A DNA stretch of 64,000 nt from Moringa oleifera (taxonomy: Eukaryota; Streptophyta; Magnoliopsida; Brassicales; Moringaceae): positions 6,820,001 through 6,884,000 of the forward strand of contig JAJFZO010000566.1 of NCBI GenBank assembly GCA_021397835.1, read 5' to 3'. The notes under the pieces are model-generated. The model saw only the letters and a list, made by a program, of their open reading frames with translations. It was not told the DNA's origin and ran no database searches. Positions 1 through 9,829 of this stretch are shown here, one piece after another; the stretch's first letter is position 1, and every line of letters begins with the position of its first letter. Position numbers and translations under genes: made by a program.

Positions 1-1260
1 ATCCATTCCTGGCATGCTATGAAGGTGAAGATTGCCTCTTTGGAGATAAATAAGACTTAAGAGCTTGTACAAAGGCTAAGGAGCAAAAAGTGGTGGCCTG
101 CAAGTGGATTTGCAAGATCAGAGTAGCTAAAGTAAAAGAAGCTCCAAAGAGGTTCAAAGCCAAGTTAGTAGCTAAGGGATTTACCTAAATTGAAGGAGTT
201 GATTATACTGAGATATTCTCTCTTGTGGTTAAGTTTAAAACCTTAAGGGTGATCCTTGCTAAAGCAGCCTTTGACAATTGGGAATTAAGGGTAGATGGAT
301 GTCAAAACTGCATTCCTACATAGAGAGTTTGTGGAAACCATTTACATGGAGCAACTTGAAGGCTTTAAGGCCAAAAGCAGGGAAAACTAGGTTGCCTTTG
401 GAAAAAATATTTATATGGCCTCAATCAATTCCTAGGCAGTGGTATAAGTAGTTTAATACTTTCATTTTGAGTCAAGGCTTCAAGAGAAGCTCATATGATT
501 CATGCTTATATCACAAGAATGCTAACTACAAGGATGCTATCTTGTTGTTACTTTTGCTTATAACAGGGAATGGCCAATATCAAATTTACATGGTAAAGAA
601 AATACTAGGTAAAAAGTTTGAAATGAAGGAACGAGGGCCAACCCAAAGAATCGTAGGGGTGAAAATTCAGAGAGATAGAACTAAAAGGTGGCTTAAGCTC
701 TCCCTAAAAAGCTATATACAAAAGGGTGGCTGAAAAATTCTTTATGCACCAAGCTAAATCAGTCACTACCCCTTCGAGAACACACTTTAAGTGGTCTACC
801 TATAACTGCCCAAATTCAAAAAGAGAAAAAAGAAAAATGAGCAGATACCTTACTTAAATGCTGTAGGGTCACTCATGTATGCTATGATTTGTAGTAGACC
901 TGATTTATCCTATGTAATCACCCTTCTTAGTAGGTTTATTGCCAATTCGAGTAAGGAATACTGGTAAGCAATGAACCGGTTACTAACATATGCCAATGGA
1001 ACCAAGGGTTATGGATTGATATATGCCAAAGAGAGGCTCCTCTAGCAAGGACTTGCAAGATATATTGATGCTAATTTCATCGATGATAAAGATGAAAACA
1101 GGTCTTTCACAGCCTATATTTTAATGATTGATAGGTGTTGCATTGGTTGGAAGGTACAACTTCAAGAGATAATAGCTCTTTCCATTACAAAGGTCATGTA
1201 TATAGCCATGACAGAAGGGTTCAATGAAGGTGTTAGTATAACCAATGGGATGGCTTACCA
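1..1260 (+). pseudogene. Ty1/copia reverse transcriptase and RNase H remnant
   Basis: The plus strand translates, with many stops and several frame changes, into the RT core of a copia polyprotein. Recognisable pieces in order are an ACKWICKIRVAK-like start near 95, FKAKLVAKGFT near 155 followed by a stop, EGVDYTEIFS near 195, LRVDG near 285, and SYDSCLYHKN near 490-520. After a frame change come the RNase H-proximal motifs PYLNAVGSLMYAM near 850-890 and RPDLSYVI near 897-915, and the RNase H stretch GYGLIYA near 1010. Copia RT copies RNA into DNA and RNase H removes the RNA strand. Gag, protease and integrase lie outside the window if they exist. No LTR is visible. It is clearly dead. The match is to family motifs remembered, not searched. 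Confidence 0.88.
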
Positions 1261-1404
1261 GCCCACCTAGTACGATTAGTTCTTTAAGCATTTATAAGAC
1301 CAACAAATATTAGTATCTTCCCCAATATGACCTTGTGATGCCATATACACAAATGTCATGCGACGTTGATGCTGACTCTAATTAGAAAATACAATGCAGG
1401 TCTA

Positions 1405-1600
1405 AACTAATACTCCATCAAAACTACTATTATTACTATTGTTGCATAAATAGCTATTACTACTATTACTCCATGTAAAATCTTACTGCTACTACTAATC
1501 CATCTAAACTACCACTTTATCTAAATTGCTACTGTTATTCCATTTAAACTATTACTCTATCCAAACTACTATTGTTATACTAATACTACTACTTTATTTA
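1405..1600. repeat. ACT/ATT-rich cryptic trinucleotide repeat
   Basis: An imperfect run rich in ACT and ATT triplets. A shorter related stretch recurs near 8010-8075, beside the other copies of the flanking ACCase fragments. It is part of the duplicated mosaic rather than a clean microsatellite. I see no coding signal in it. Confidence 0.6.
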
Positions 1601-1728
1601 GTACATCAAATAAAGCATTATGTAGTGCAAAAATAATTTAAAGAGAAATTTAAAAGGCTGCATGATAATGAAACCTGAATGAGTATGACAAGGAATTTGT
1701 AACTAAGAGCAAAACTAGTAAAGCATAC

Positions 1729-1901
1729 CTGCAATCGAAGATTGAGCTTTCGAAAATAGTGTTCATCGGTATCCATGCTGTAAAGATACTCAATAGTAGC
1801 TGCTTTAACATAATAAACACATATAGTTAACCATCTAGCTGCTTGCTCAATTTCTTGACAATTTCCAAAATAGCCATAGTGATTAGAACTTCCTCAGTAA
1901 C
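1729..1901 (-). pseudogene. ACC1: ACCase biotin-carboxylase exon fragment, copy 1
   Basis: This is a complete-looking exon with an acceptor (ATATAG before 1901) and a donor (GTATGC after 1729). It encodes the part of homomeric acetyl-CoA carboxylase that forms the ATP/metal site of the biotin-carboxylase domain. Frame 1 gives EEVLITMAILEIVKKL, corresponding to the family's EEGPITVAPLETVKKL. A frameshift then leads to EQAARWLT, AATIEYLYSMDTDEHYF and LNLRLQ. The family has FLELNPRLQ at the end, where Glu, Asn and Arg are active-site residues; here the Glu is Lys, so the site is lost. The enzyme makes malonyl-CoA for cytosolic fatty-acid elongation. The neighbouring RBL fragment has the same strand. 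A shortened second copy lies at 7588-7700. Confidence 0.82.
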
Positions 1902-2029
1902 CTATATGAAATTAAAAAATACTCCTAAAAGGTAAATGTGATTCTTCTTCTTTTATGGTTGAAAAGATGAGATATAACTTGAATTCCATAAAAAGGAATA
2001 TTGAAATTAAAAAATGCATATACTTTTAA

Positions 2030-3300
2030 GAATATTGAAATAGGCAACCCACAATGATTATTGTTAATTACCTTTGAAGAACTTTTCGCAAACTTATCTT
2101 GTTGCTTAGGATTAATAGGAGTAAAAATAGTAAGAAGAATCAAAGTTCTTGCTGAATCCCTGAGCGCATCAATCTCCACAACATCCTTATCTTCATTAAC
2201 ATCTGATTCTTTAATTTGTAAAACCTGCATGTATTTTAGGAGCATAAACAAAAAATAAATCCAGTTAAGAAAACAAAGACAATAATGGGGTGAACAGAAT
2301 GCCACAAAAAATCAATCAATGCTTCCTTTGGACCCCTTAAGGATTTTCACAGCATGCCCAACCCTATCCTATATATAGATCTTACAATCTCCTTGCTTGC
2401 AGAACCTCCTATTACTGACTCACCATTCCATTGAAACAAGATGCTTTCCAGTGCATCTTGGTGATGGAATCTTGAAATTCTTGAAAAAGTGTTAAACACT
2501 TTAATCTAATAGCCTTAATTTTCTCAGCACCATCAATATCATTAGTGCCCTCATTTAGGTCATCGAGGGCACCGGTTCCATCTCTTAAAGGTAGAAGATT
2601 TTCACAAACCATGATTGTCTGATCATTCAAATTTGTAAGGAGGTACTACCCACTCCTGCTGAAGACTATGTCCTTAGTGATTGCTCCCCAAAAATTGCAA
2701 CTATGGCATGCACCTTAACACTTTTATAATCTATTATGAGTATTTCAACGTAGGAGTTCCTTATATAAACTAGATCCCCATATTTGTTAATGCAATAGCA
2801 GTAGGGAAGAAAGTAGGGGTTTCATTTGAGAGGGGGTTAACACATTGGCCATGTCAGGAAGAGCAATTGGAAATGTTGTTGTGCCTCCTATACTAATGTC
2901 AATAATCATGAGAGTAGATGAAGGAGGACAGACAAGATAAAAAGATGGAGTAAAGGTACTAGGATGTAGACAAGCTTGTAGGGGGGTTTGCTCGAGAATC
3001 ATGCACATAATCTTCCCTCCATTTAAGACATCCCAAATTGTCAATGATTTGTGAGTGGAAGATATAAGAATCCAATGGCCATATTTTGACTAACACATAC
3101 TTGTTATAGCAACAACACAATCCTGATCTTGAAGCTCCTTTGTGATTCTTTTGGCCTCAAAATCCCAGATAATGTAACTTCCATTATAGCACCCAGCTGG
3201 TAGAGAATAACAAAATAAGTATAAGAATGATCAACTAAGTTTTTAGAAAAGTTCTTGTAACCACTAATAGAAATTTTTCTATCTAATGCCATACTTTGAC
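2030..3300 (-). pseudogene. RBL: RBL (RbBP5-like) WD40 gene fragment, copy A
   Basis: Reading the minus strand from 3,200 down gives, with frame changes and stops, successive parts of plant RBL, the RbBP5-like WD40 subunit of COMPASS-like histone H3K4 methyltransferase. Pieces include IIWDFEAKRITKELQDQD (about 3165-3110), TIWDVLNGGKI and QTPLQACLHPS (3044-2930), NKYGDLVY and EILIIDYKS (about 2780-2705), ENLLPLRDG and EFQDSITKMHWKA (2605-2440), VIGGSAS (about 2405) and KESDVNEDKD followed by QQDKFAKSSSK (2212-2070). The last segment is a C-terminal exon with acceptor TGCAG just above 2224. The gene's first exon and its end are missing. Introns are partly retained, so it is not a retrocopy. Homology is from memory of the Arabidopsis protein. 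Confidence 0.85.
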
Positions 3301-4440
3301 GAAGTTATTATATTTTGGTGTATTAATATTCAAACAAACTAATGATTTCTCCTAGAAAACTGTTTCTGCTCCCCCATACTAAATTCTGAAAACATAAAGC
3401 TGTGGTAAATACCAAGTTAAACTAAAAATATTACAAAAAAATTGGGGCAATAATTGTCTGAATAAATAATTCATGATAAAAATTAAGATCTTTGTCAAAC
3501 TATGAGTAATAAACAAGGATTTCACTAGGTTCAAAACCTCGAAGATTAAACTTTCATAATTTCACATTCATAGATAAATTGCATGATAACTTCAATGCAA
3601 GTTCGAAGAGGCACTATGACTTATGGTGGGTGCAATAGAGTCTAGTATATTGGCGAAAGAAAGATGTAACTACTTTGAAGATGTTACCTCTCTTTAAATG
3701 GCCATTTTCTTTCGTCTAATGGCTCATAAGAACTAATCGTTCTTTAGGGACATGCCACACGTATAATGCAAAAATCAGCAAATAGATCATAGATCACAAT
3801 TCATAAAATGACAAAGACACATACACAGTTAATTATGATTTCAAATAAGTGAAATGAGAATACCACATTTTTTTTTACTAATATCTTGCAAGTCTCAAAA
3901 TGAGAATCAAATATGCAGACAAGACATAATAATGTAAAATAATAAATTTTGAACACCAAAATAAGTCATATTCTTTGCTTGGGATGAATAAAACTTTAAA
4001 ACACCATTAATGTATCACGTTTAACTCGAATAAGCATTTATAGTTATATCAGAAATCACACTAACCATACCTTCTCAATATATGGGAAGTTGGAAGGCAC
4101 AAGCTTCTTGAGTTCTACTCAATAGCAGCTTGCAAGAGCAACTTCATCACCAAATTATAGTTTAAGCTTAGCTCATTACTACTCGTTTGATGCTTTTCTT
4201 TATTTGAATCATATTATTGCTCAAGAGAACTTGTAATTCTCATGCCAGCTTCTTAAGTAAAACACATATTTAACAATTATACATAGAGAAAAAATTGACT
4301 TCTTATGTTTTACAAGCCATCAAAATCTCATATAAAGAGCAAGAACACTAAGATACAGCACCTACAAGGGAACTCGTAATTCTCATGGAAGTGAATTTAA
4401 TTAATCTCTCTTAATAATATTATAAATATTAATGCTTTAA
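3300..4440. other. Intergenic or intron-like DNA, no gene seen
   Basis: AT-rich sequence between two RBL fragments. It may be former intron of the duplicated gene. I found no convincing exon, LTR or terminal repeat on either strand. Confidence 0.5.
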
Positions 4441-5115
4441 TTCAATGGCCTTCATTTTCTTAGTACCATCAAAGTCATTGTTGCCCTCATTTAGGTCATC
4501 AAGGGCACTAGCTCCATTTTTTAAAAGCAAAAGATTTGCATAGACCCTGATTATCTAATCGTTCGAATTCCTGCTAAAGACTATGTTCTTAATGATCGCT
4601 CACAAAAAAATGGGAACTATAGCATGCATCTTAACACTCTTATAATTTGTTATCAGTATTTCTTCCTTACAGTTCCCATATAAACCAGATGCCCATGTTA
4701 CTTAAAGCATGTAGTAGCAGGAGAGAAAGGATAGGTTTCATCTGAGTATATGTTACATGATGGAGGGCAAGTGGCCATATCATGAACTGCAATCGAAAGT
4801 GCAGTGGTGCTTCTTGCGGCTAAGTTAGTAATCATGTGAGTAGATGAAAGGGGATAGACAAGGCAAAAAGATGAAGTAAAGTAACTAGGATGTAGATAAG
4901 CTTATAAAGGGGTTTACTGAAGAATTGTGTGCATAGTATTCTCACTATTTAGGACATCCTAAAGTATCAATGTGTTTGTTAGCCATAGATGCATGAATGT
5001 GATAGCCATACTTTAACCAGCAGAAACTTGTTATAGTAGTAACACGATCCTTATCCTAGAGCTCATTTGCAATTACTGTGGTTTCAATATCCCAGATAAT
5101 GCAAAGCACCTAGGT
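4440..5115 (-). pseudogene. RBL: RBL WD40 fragment, copy B (N-terminal half)
   Basis: This is a second, more decayed copy of the WD40-coding half of RBL, closely parallel to 2490-3170. From 5105 down it gives CIIWDIETTVIANEL and then a stop where copy A reads through, DKDRV, then traces of the DVLNSENT, ALDDLNEGNND and EGKKM-type positions, mixed with frame breaks near 4500. The nucleotide match to copy A is obvious, for example the shared 'ccctcatttaggtcatc' core. Its C-terminal half is absent. A separate C-terminal piece lies at 6070-6530 on the upstream side, so the halves are in swapped order. Non-functional. Confidence 0.78.
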
Positions 5116-6070
5116 GGTAGAGAACAGCAAAGCTAAGTATAAGAATGAGTAATAAACATTTTAAAGAATCTAAGAAATTTCTCTATTTTAACCCACGCTT
5201 AATAGAAACTAATGGAATCTATTGAGAATTCAATTAGGTTTTTTCACTTTCTTAGCATCATTAGAATACATTAATTCATTCATTAATTTGACGTGATCCA
5301 TGTGATTATTACACTAAAAGGATAAAAATGTAGACAAATTTATGTTAGTAGAGGATTTCAATAACCCACAAGTTTACACAAGGCCTCACAGAAGAAAACA
5401 ACGATCAATGAGGCTCTTATTAAAATCAAATTTTAGCTGTATTTTACCCAACTTAAAAACTAACTTGTTAGATGTGGTTATCATTGAAATGTTCTAAAAC
5501 TCTTTTTAGAGATTAAATAACTGAAATTTACAACAAAGTTTAAAGACATATTAAGCTCCTAAACCATGAGAAGATAAGTGTTGATCACTTGACCACACAT
5601 GGACAGCCATGGTGCACGAATTTTGCAATTATGAAAAATCAGTTGAGCGTCATGCCAAGGTCAACTTTCAAAATTCACATAATCAACTAAGTTTGTGATT
5701 AGTACATCCAACTCTAGCTACTAAAGTGCTAGCACTTGAGGACTAATCTGAAGATTGATTGCTTACTAAGGTATGAATTCAAAATTTCAAGGCCACATTT
5801 TTTTTACTTGAATGATGGATGGACATGAAGTAAGCTGCCAAATTTGAATATAAAACTATTAGAAACCTTTCATAATATACACAATATGTATAATGTTACC
5901 TTCAAGACAATTACTACAAATAATGAACATTAATCAATCATACTCGATAACTCAATCAAAATTGATCCTTATTCTCTAAGGCTATCATGGATGAACATGA
6001 TCAAGAATCGTTAAATACAAAGATATGACGACACTACTGATGCATGGTTGGTTACTTGTCCATTCTACTC
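5115..6070. other. No gene seen
   Basis: AT-rich DNA between RBL fragments B and C. I recognise no exon, RNA gene or transposon end. Confidence 0.5.
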
Positions 6071-6530
6071 AGCCTCTTCAAAAATAGTTAACCTATAATG
6101 ATTATTGTTAATTGGCTTTGAATAACTTCCTACACACTTATCTTGCTACTTAGGAATAAAAGGACCATGAATAATAGGAAGAATCAGAGTTCTTCTAAAA
6201 TCACTAAAAGCATCAATTTCCACAACATCCTCATCTTTATTAAGATATGGTTCTTTAACCTACAAAATAGGCATATATTTAAGGAACATAAATAAAAAAT
6301 AAAGCCAATCAAGGAACAAAGACAAGAATGAGGTGAACAAAATGTTATGCAAAATCAATCAATGGTTCCTTTGGACCCTTAAGGATTTTCGCAACATGCC
6401 CAGCCCTATCGCGTAGATAAATCTTGTGGCCTGCTTGCTTGCAGAACCCTAATTACTCACTTACCATCACCAATAAAACAAGGCTTCTTGTACATTTGGG
6501 TGATGGAATCTCGAAATTGTAAGCTTGTAA
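6070..6530 (-). pseudogene. RBL: RBL fragment, copy C (C-terminal half)
   Basis: Nearly collinear with 2040-2480 of copy A. It carries the KEPYLNKDEDVVEIDAF-type acidic C-terminal segment near 6190-6255, the region equivalent to the GHxVKILxG strand near 6370-6410, and the end of the FQDSITK exon near 6500-6530. At about 6520-6530 the RBL similarity stops abruptly inside that exon and gives way to sequence flanking the ACCase fragment. This marks a recombination junction. Copies B and C are the two halves of RBL in reversed order, so they need not come from one duplication event. Confidence 0.75.
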
Positions 6531-6539
6531 TATTTTTGT

Positions 6540-7130
6540 TAATAAATAAAAAAGATAGTACCAGTTTTCTATCAAGTGATTCAATTTAATATACTCAAAT
6601 GAGATAAGTAGCTGATACTTACCAAACTGAGAATTTGAAATTTCATGAATAACCTCTCCAAACTACAAATAAAAAGTTCAATTATTTAGTTAGAAAATGG
6701 ATTGTGCTATCAACACATAGTGTTGAAAAGAAAAACAACAAAATATGATACCTTTACAGAGAAGCAAGCCCATATGTTTGGTCTACTTTTAAAATTCACC
6801 TCTTATAAAATTCATAAAATTATGCAGCTCAACTCAAGTTCATAAAAATAAGAAATAAAATGGTGGGTTTAAAACCATCATTTAGATCTTCATTTGTCAC
6901 ATGAGGCACAATGACCCTTCGACGTAGTACTTTCTACATTATCAAAATTAGATGGGGTAGCAACAGTTGATGTTTTCCTCTAAGAACCATTCCCTCCACC
7001 ATGTTTCACACCATTAAATAGCCTTATTTCTAATTAAATATGGGCATGGATTATGAGATACTACATTAAATGACTAAGAAAGAAAAGTTTAATGAACTTC
7101 ACTATGATACTAGGATTTTTCTAAAGAGGA
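6540..7130. repeat. Duplicated ACCase-containing block (partner 8105-8760)
   Basis: A block of about 600 bp with a clear counterpart at 8105-8760, including intron sequence (for example 'taccagttttctat' near 6560 and 8150). The two copies differ by point changes and small indels. The block contains the ACCase exons described separately. Confidence 0.85.
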
Positions 7131-7710
7131 ATACCCATCCCGACTGTAACTTAGGTAACTAAGACGTTTACTTCGGCAATTCACTCTTAACTGGGTGCTC
7201 CACCTATATCCAATATATACTAATTCATTAGCATTAAAATTCTCAATAAGGTAACAAGCATACCATTTTAAATATGAATTAACTTATGTTAAGATCACAA
7301 CAAAATGAGGTGCAAATATATCAACTTGATTGTCCATATCTCAAGTTAGAAATGTCATCGATAAAGATATCAGCATAAATAAAATTATAAAGCTTCCTTG
7401 ATGTTTTAAAGTTCAGAGCTATACTTCTATAACCTTCCTATACTCCCAAGTAGACCTGCTGTGGGCATTGATTAGTGCATCAAATAAAGCATTTTGTAAT
7501 GAAGAAATAATTTAAACATAATATAAAAAGGCTGCATGACAATGAAACTTTAATAAATGTGCCAAGGAGTCTACAACTGAAGGCACAACCAGTGAAATAT
7601 ACTTGCAATTGAGGGTTGAGCTTTAGAAAATAGTATTCACTAGTTGCTTGCTCAAGTTACTTGATAGTTTCCGAATAAGCCACAGTAATTAGAATGTTCT
7701 CAATAATCTA
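6623..7710 (-). pseudogene. ACC1: ACCase biotin-carboxylase exons, copy 2
   Basis: On the minus strand the exons come in the order expected for homomeric acetyl-CoA carboxylase. (1) 7700-7588 is a shortened version of the 1729-1901 exon with an internal deletion, ending EYYFLKLNPQLQ; the active-site Glu of FLELN is again Lys. (2) About 7025-6895 reads EIRLFNGVKHGGGNGS, stop, RKTSTVATPSNFD and SKGHC, matching the family's EIRRFYGMEHGGGNDAWRKT; Trp has become TAG. (3) About 6800-6752 reads NFKSRPNIWACFSVK with a GTATCA donor. (4) 6662-6623 reads GEVIHEISNSQFG with a GTAAGT donor, matching GGGIHEFSDSQFG. The exon encoding the VEHPVTEW region was not found. Dead gene, introns kept. Confidence 0.85.
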
Positions 7711-7830
7711 TACCATACACATTAGAAAGTGAAGATCTTATAATGAAATACTCTTACAAGATAAATGTTATTCTTTTCCTTTTATGGTTGAGAAGATGGG
7801 ATGTAACTTGAATTTTGTAGAAGGAATATT
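7470..7830. repeat. Duplicate of 1600-2010
   Basis: Corresponds to 1600-2010, covering the ACCase exon and both flanks, including the 'tttatggttgagaagatggg' flank. It lacks about 80 bp in the middle of the exon. Together with the 6540/8105 pair and the RBL copies it shows repeated local duplication in this mosaic. Confidence 0.85.
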
Positions 7831-8199
7831 GAAATAAGAAAACAATTGTAGCTAATAACCAAACTAAATTTAGCATTAAAAAGATATAATCAACATTTTG
7901 CTGCCTTCTTGGATACTGCAATTGTGACTATGAAAAACTACAATATTTTCATAATGATCACAGAGTAGTTGAACCTCTAAATGCCAACTCTAATTAAAAA
8001 ATATGATACAGACCTAAACTACTACTTCATTAAAACTGCTACTGCCACTACTGTACTATTACTATTATTATTCTCATTAGCCTTTTTATTTTGTTATTAT
8101 TTTACTATTAATTTGAGAACAAATATTCTTGTTAATAAATAAAAGGATAATACCAGTTTTCTATTAATCGATTTAAACTAACATGCTCAAATGAGATTA

Positions 8200-8700
8200 G
8201 TAGTTTATACTTAGCAAACTATAATCTAAGTATTCATGAATGCCTCCTCCAGAGTGCAAATAAGAAGTTCAATCATTTAGTGAAAAAATAGAAGGTGTTA
8301 TCAACATATAGTTTTGAGAAAAGAAGCAACCAAATAAGTTACCTTCATAGAGAAGTAAGCCTACACATTTGATTTGCTTTTAAAGTTCAGCTTTCGTGAA
8401 ATTCATAGAATTATGCAACTTAATTAAATTTAACAAAAATGAGGAATAAAAGGCTTCAACTGTGATTGCTCAAAAAACTTGGTACTTTACCTATACTTTC
8501 CTACTGGTCATTTTAAAACCATCATTCAAATCTTTACTTGTCACAAAAGTAGTTACACAATGATTTTTCAGCTTACTACTCTTTGCTTTGTCAAAATTAA
8601 ATATGCTAGTAGCCACTGATGTTTTTCTCTAAGAATCATAACCTCCACCATGGTCTATATTATAGATTATGAGATAGTGCATTAAACAACCAAGAAAAAA
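8200..8700 (-). pseudogene. ACC1: ACCase biotin-carboxylase exons, copy 3
   Basis: A third partial ACCase copy. The minus strand reads HGGGYDS, stop, RKTSVATS and FNFDKAKSS (about 8685-8590), SKDLNDGFK (about 8550), NFKSKSNV, stop, AYFSMK (about 8390-8345) and SGGGIHEY (about 8265). The TAG in place of Trp before RKT is the same as in copy 2, so the stop predates the duplication. The SNV-stop-AYF break is private to this copy. The donor of the last exon has decayed (CTAAGT instead of GTAAGT). Upstream exons are not recognisable. Confidence 0.82.
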
Positions 8701-8759
8701 AGTTTAATGAACTTTACTATCATACTAGGAATTTGTAAAAAATGGAATACCGACCCCTG

Positions 8760-9820
8760 ACTAACATTATACAGAATATTAACACATGCTTATATTTAAT
8801 ACAATCAAATGACATTCAAACCCCACCTCTAATAAGGGAAGAATCAGACCAATCAAGCTGATAATACCTTTCGTGGCTCATCTAGTCGGTCCTGCATAAA
8901 GCATAACACATATATATAACACATAACCCTGGTTATTTGATTACCATGAAAAGCTTAAACGAAGTTTAGTATAGCTTTCTCTGATGAGTTCGGCTTTATG
9001 TGTGTGAGAGAGAGATAATGAGAGAGATTTTGAACTAATCTATGAATTTAAAGTCCAAAGAGTAAGGGATAACCTTAAGAGTTTCATGATAAGAGTGTTG
9101 CCCTTGTATGATTTTTCTTCTAAAATGGCAAGCTCAACAATGACTACACCAATTGCCTCAAATAAAAGTACAATGAAGGCAATTTAGGCCATCTCCAATA
9201 TTTAGCAACGAAACAATCTTGTAATTTTGTTTTGACATAAGCAAGCAATAAGAGACTAGAAAACAAGATGATTTGCATGGCTAAATCAACATTGCAAAAA
9301 AGGCTATCTTTTAACCTGCATTTAAATATTACAAATACTAAAACAAAAAAAATCTATGGATATGTTCCCCCACATGATTATTCCTCAACGTAAATTTTGT
9401 TAATGAATCTAGATTCATGTTGCTTCAGTCTCCATTAATGGTCTATAACTTAAGTACATGTGCATGCACATAGAGAACCAACTAAATGGATTACATGACA
9501 TATTGATAAGACCTTCAACTTTTATAACCTCTAAATATACATGATGATATTCAGTAGTAGCACTAAACACTAGGAAATCCACTACTATACCTAATCATGA
9601 AAAGTCAAATGTAAAAAGTAAAAAGCTTAAAAAAGTTGCATGAAAACTAAATTGAACAAAACAAAAAAATAAAAAGAAAATTCAACAAAATTAGGAAAAC
9701 ACATGGAAGAAAAAGCACTATGCAAGAAACTTAAGAAAATGAAAGACAACGCTATCATCATACATATGCCTTTTTTTTGCAACACTCAAAGTTTTCAACT
9801 CATTTTTCACCCGTTGCTAG
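8760..9820. other. No recognisable gene; one microexon-like stretch
   Basis: Mostly AT-rich DNA. On the minus strand a 24-nt open stretch at 8891-8868 (DRLDEPRK) sits exactly between TATGCAG and GTATTA. It could be a small exon, but I cannot assign it. A second open stretch near 9180-9060 (minus) gives a hydrophobic peptide, LLFEAIGVVIVELAILEE, that I do not recognise. Confidence 0.35.
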
Positions 9821-9829
9821 TGAAAATAT

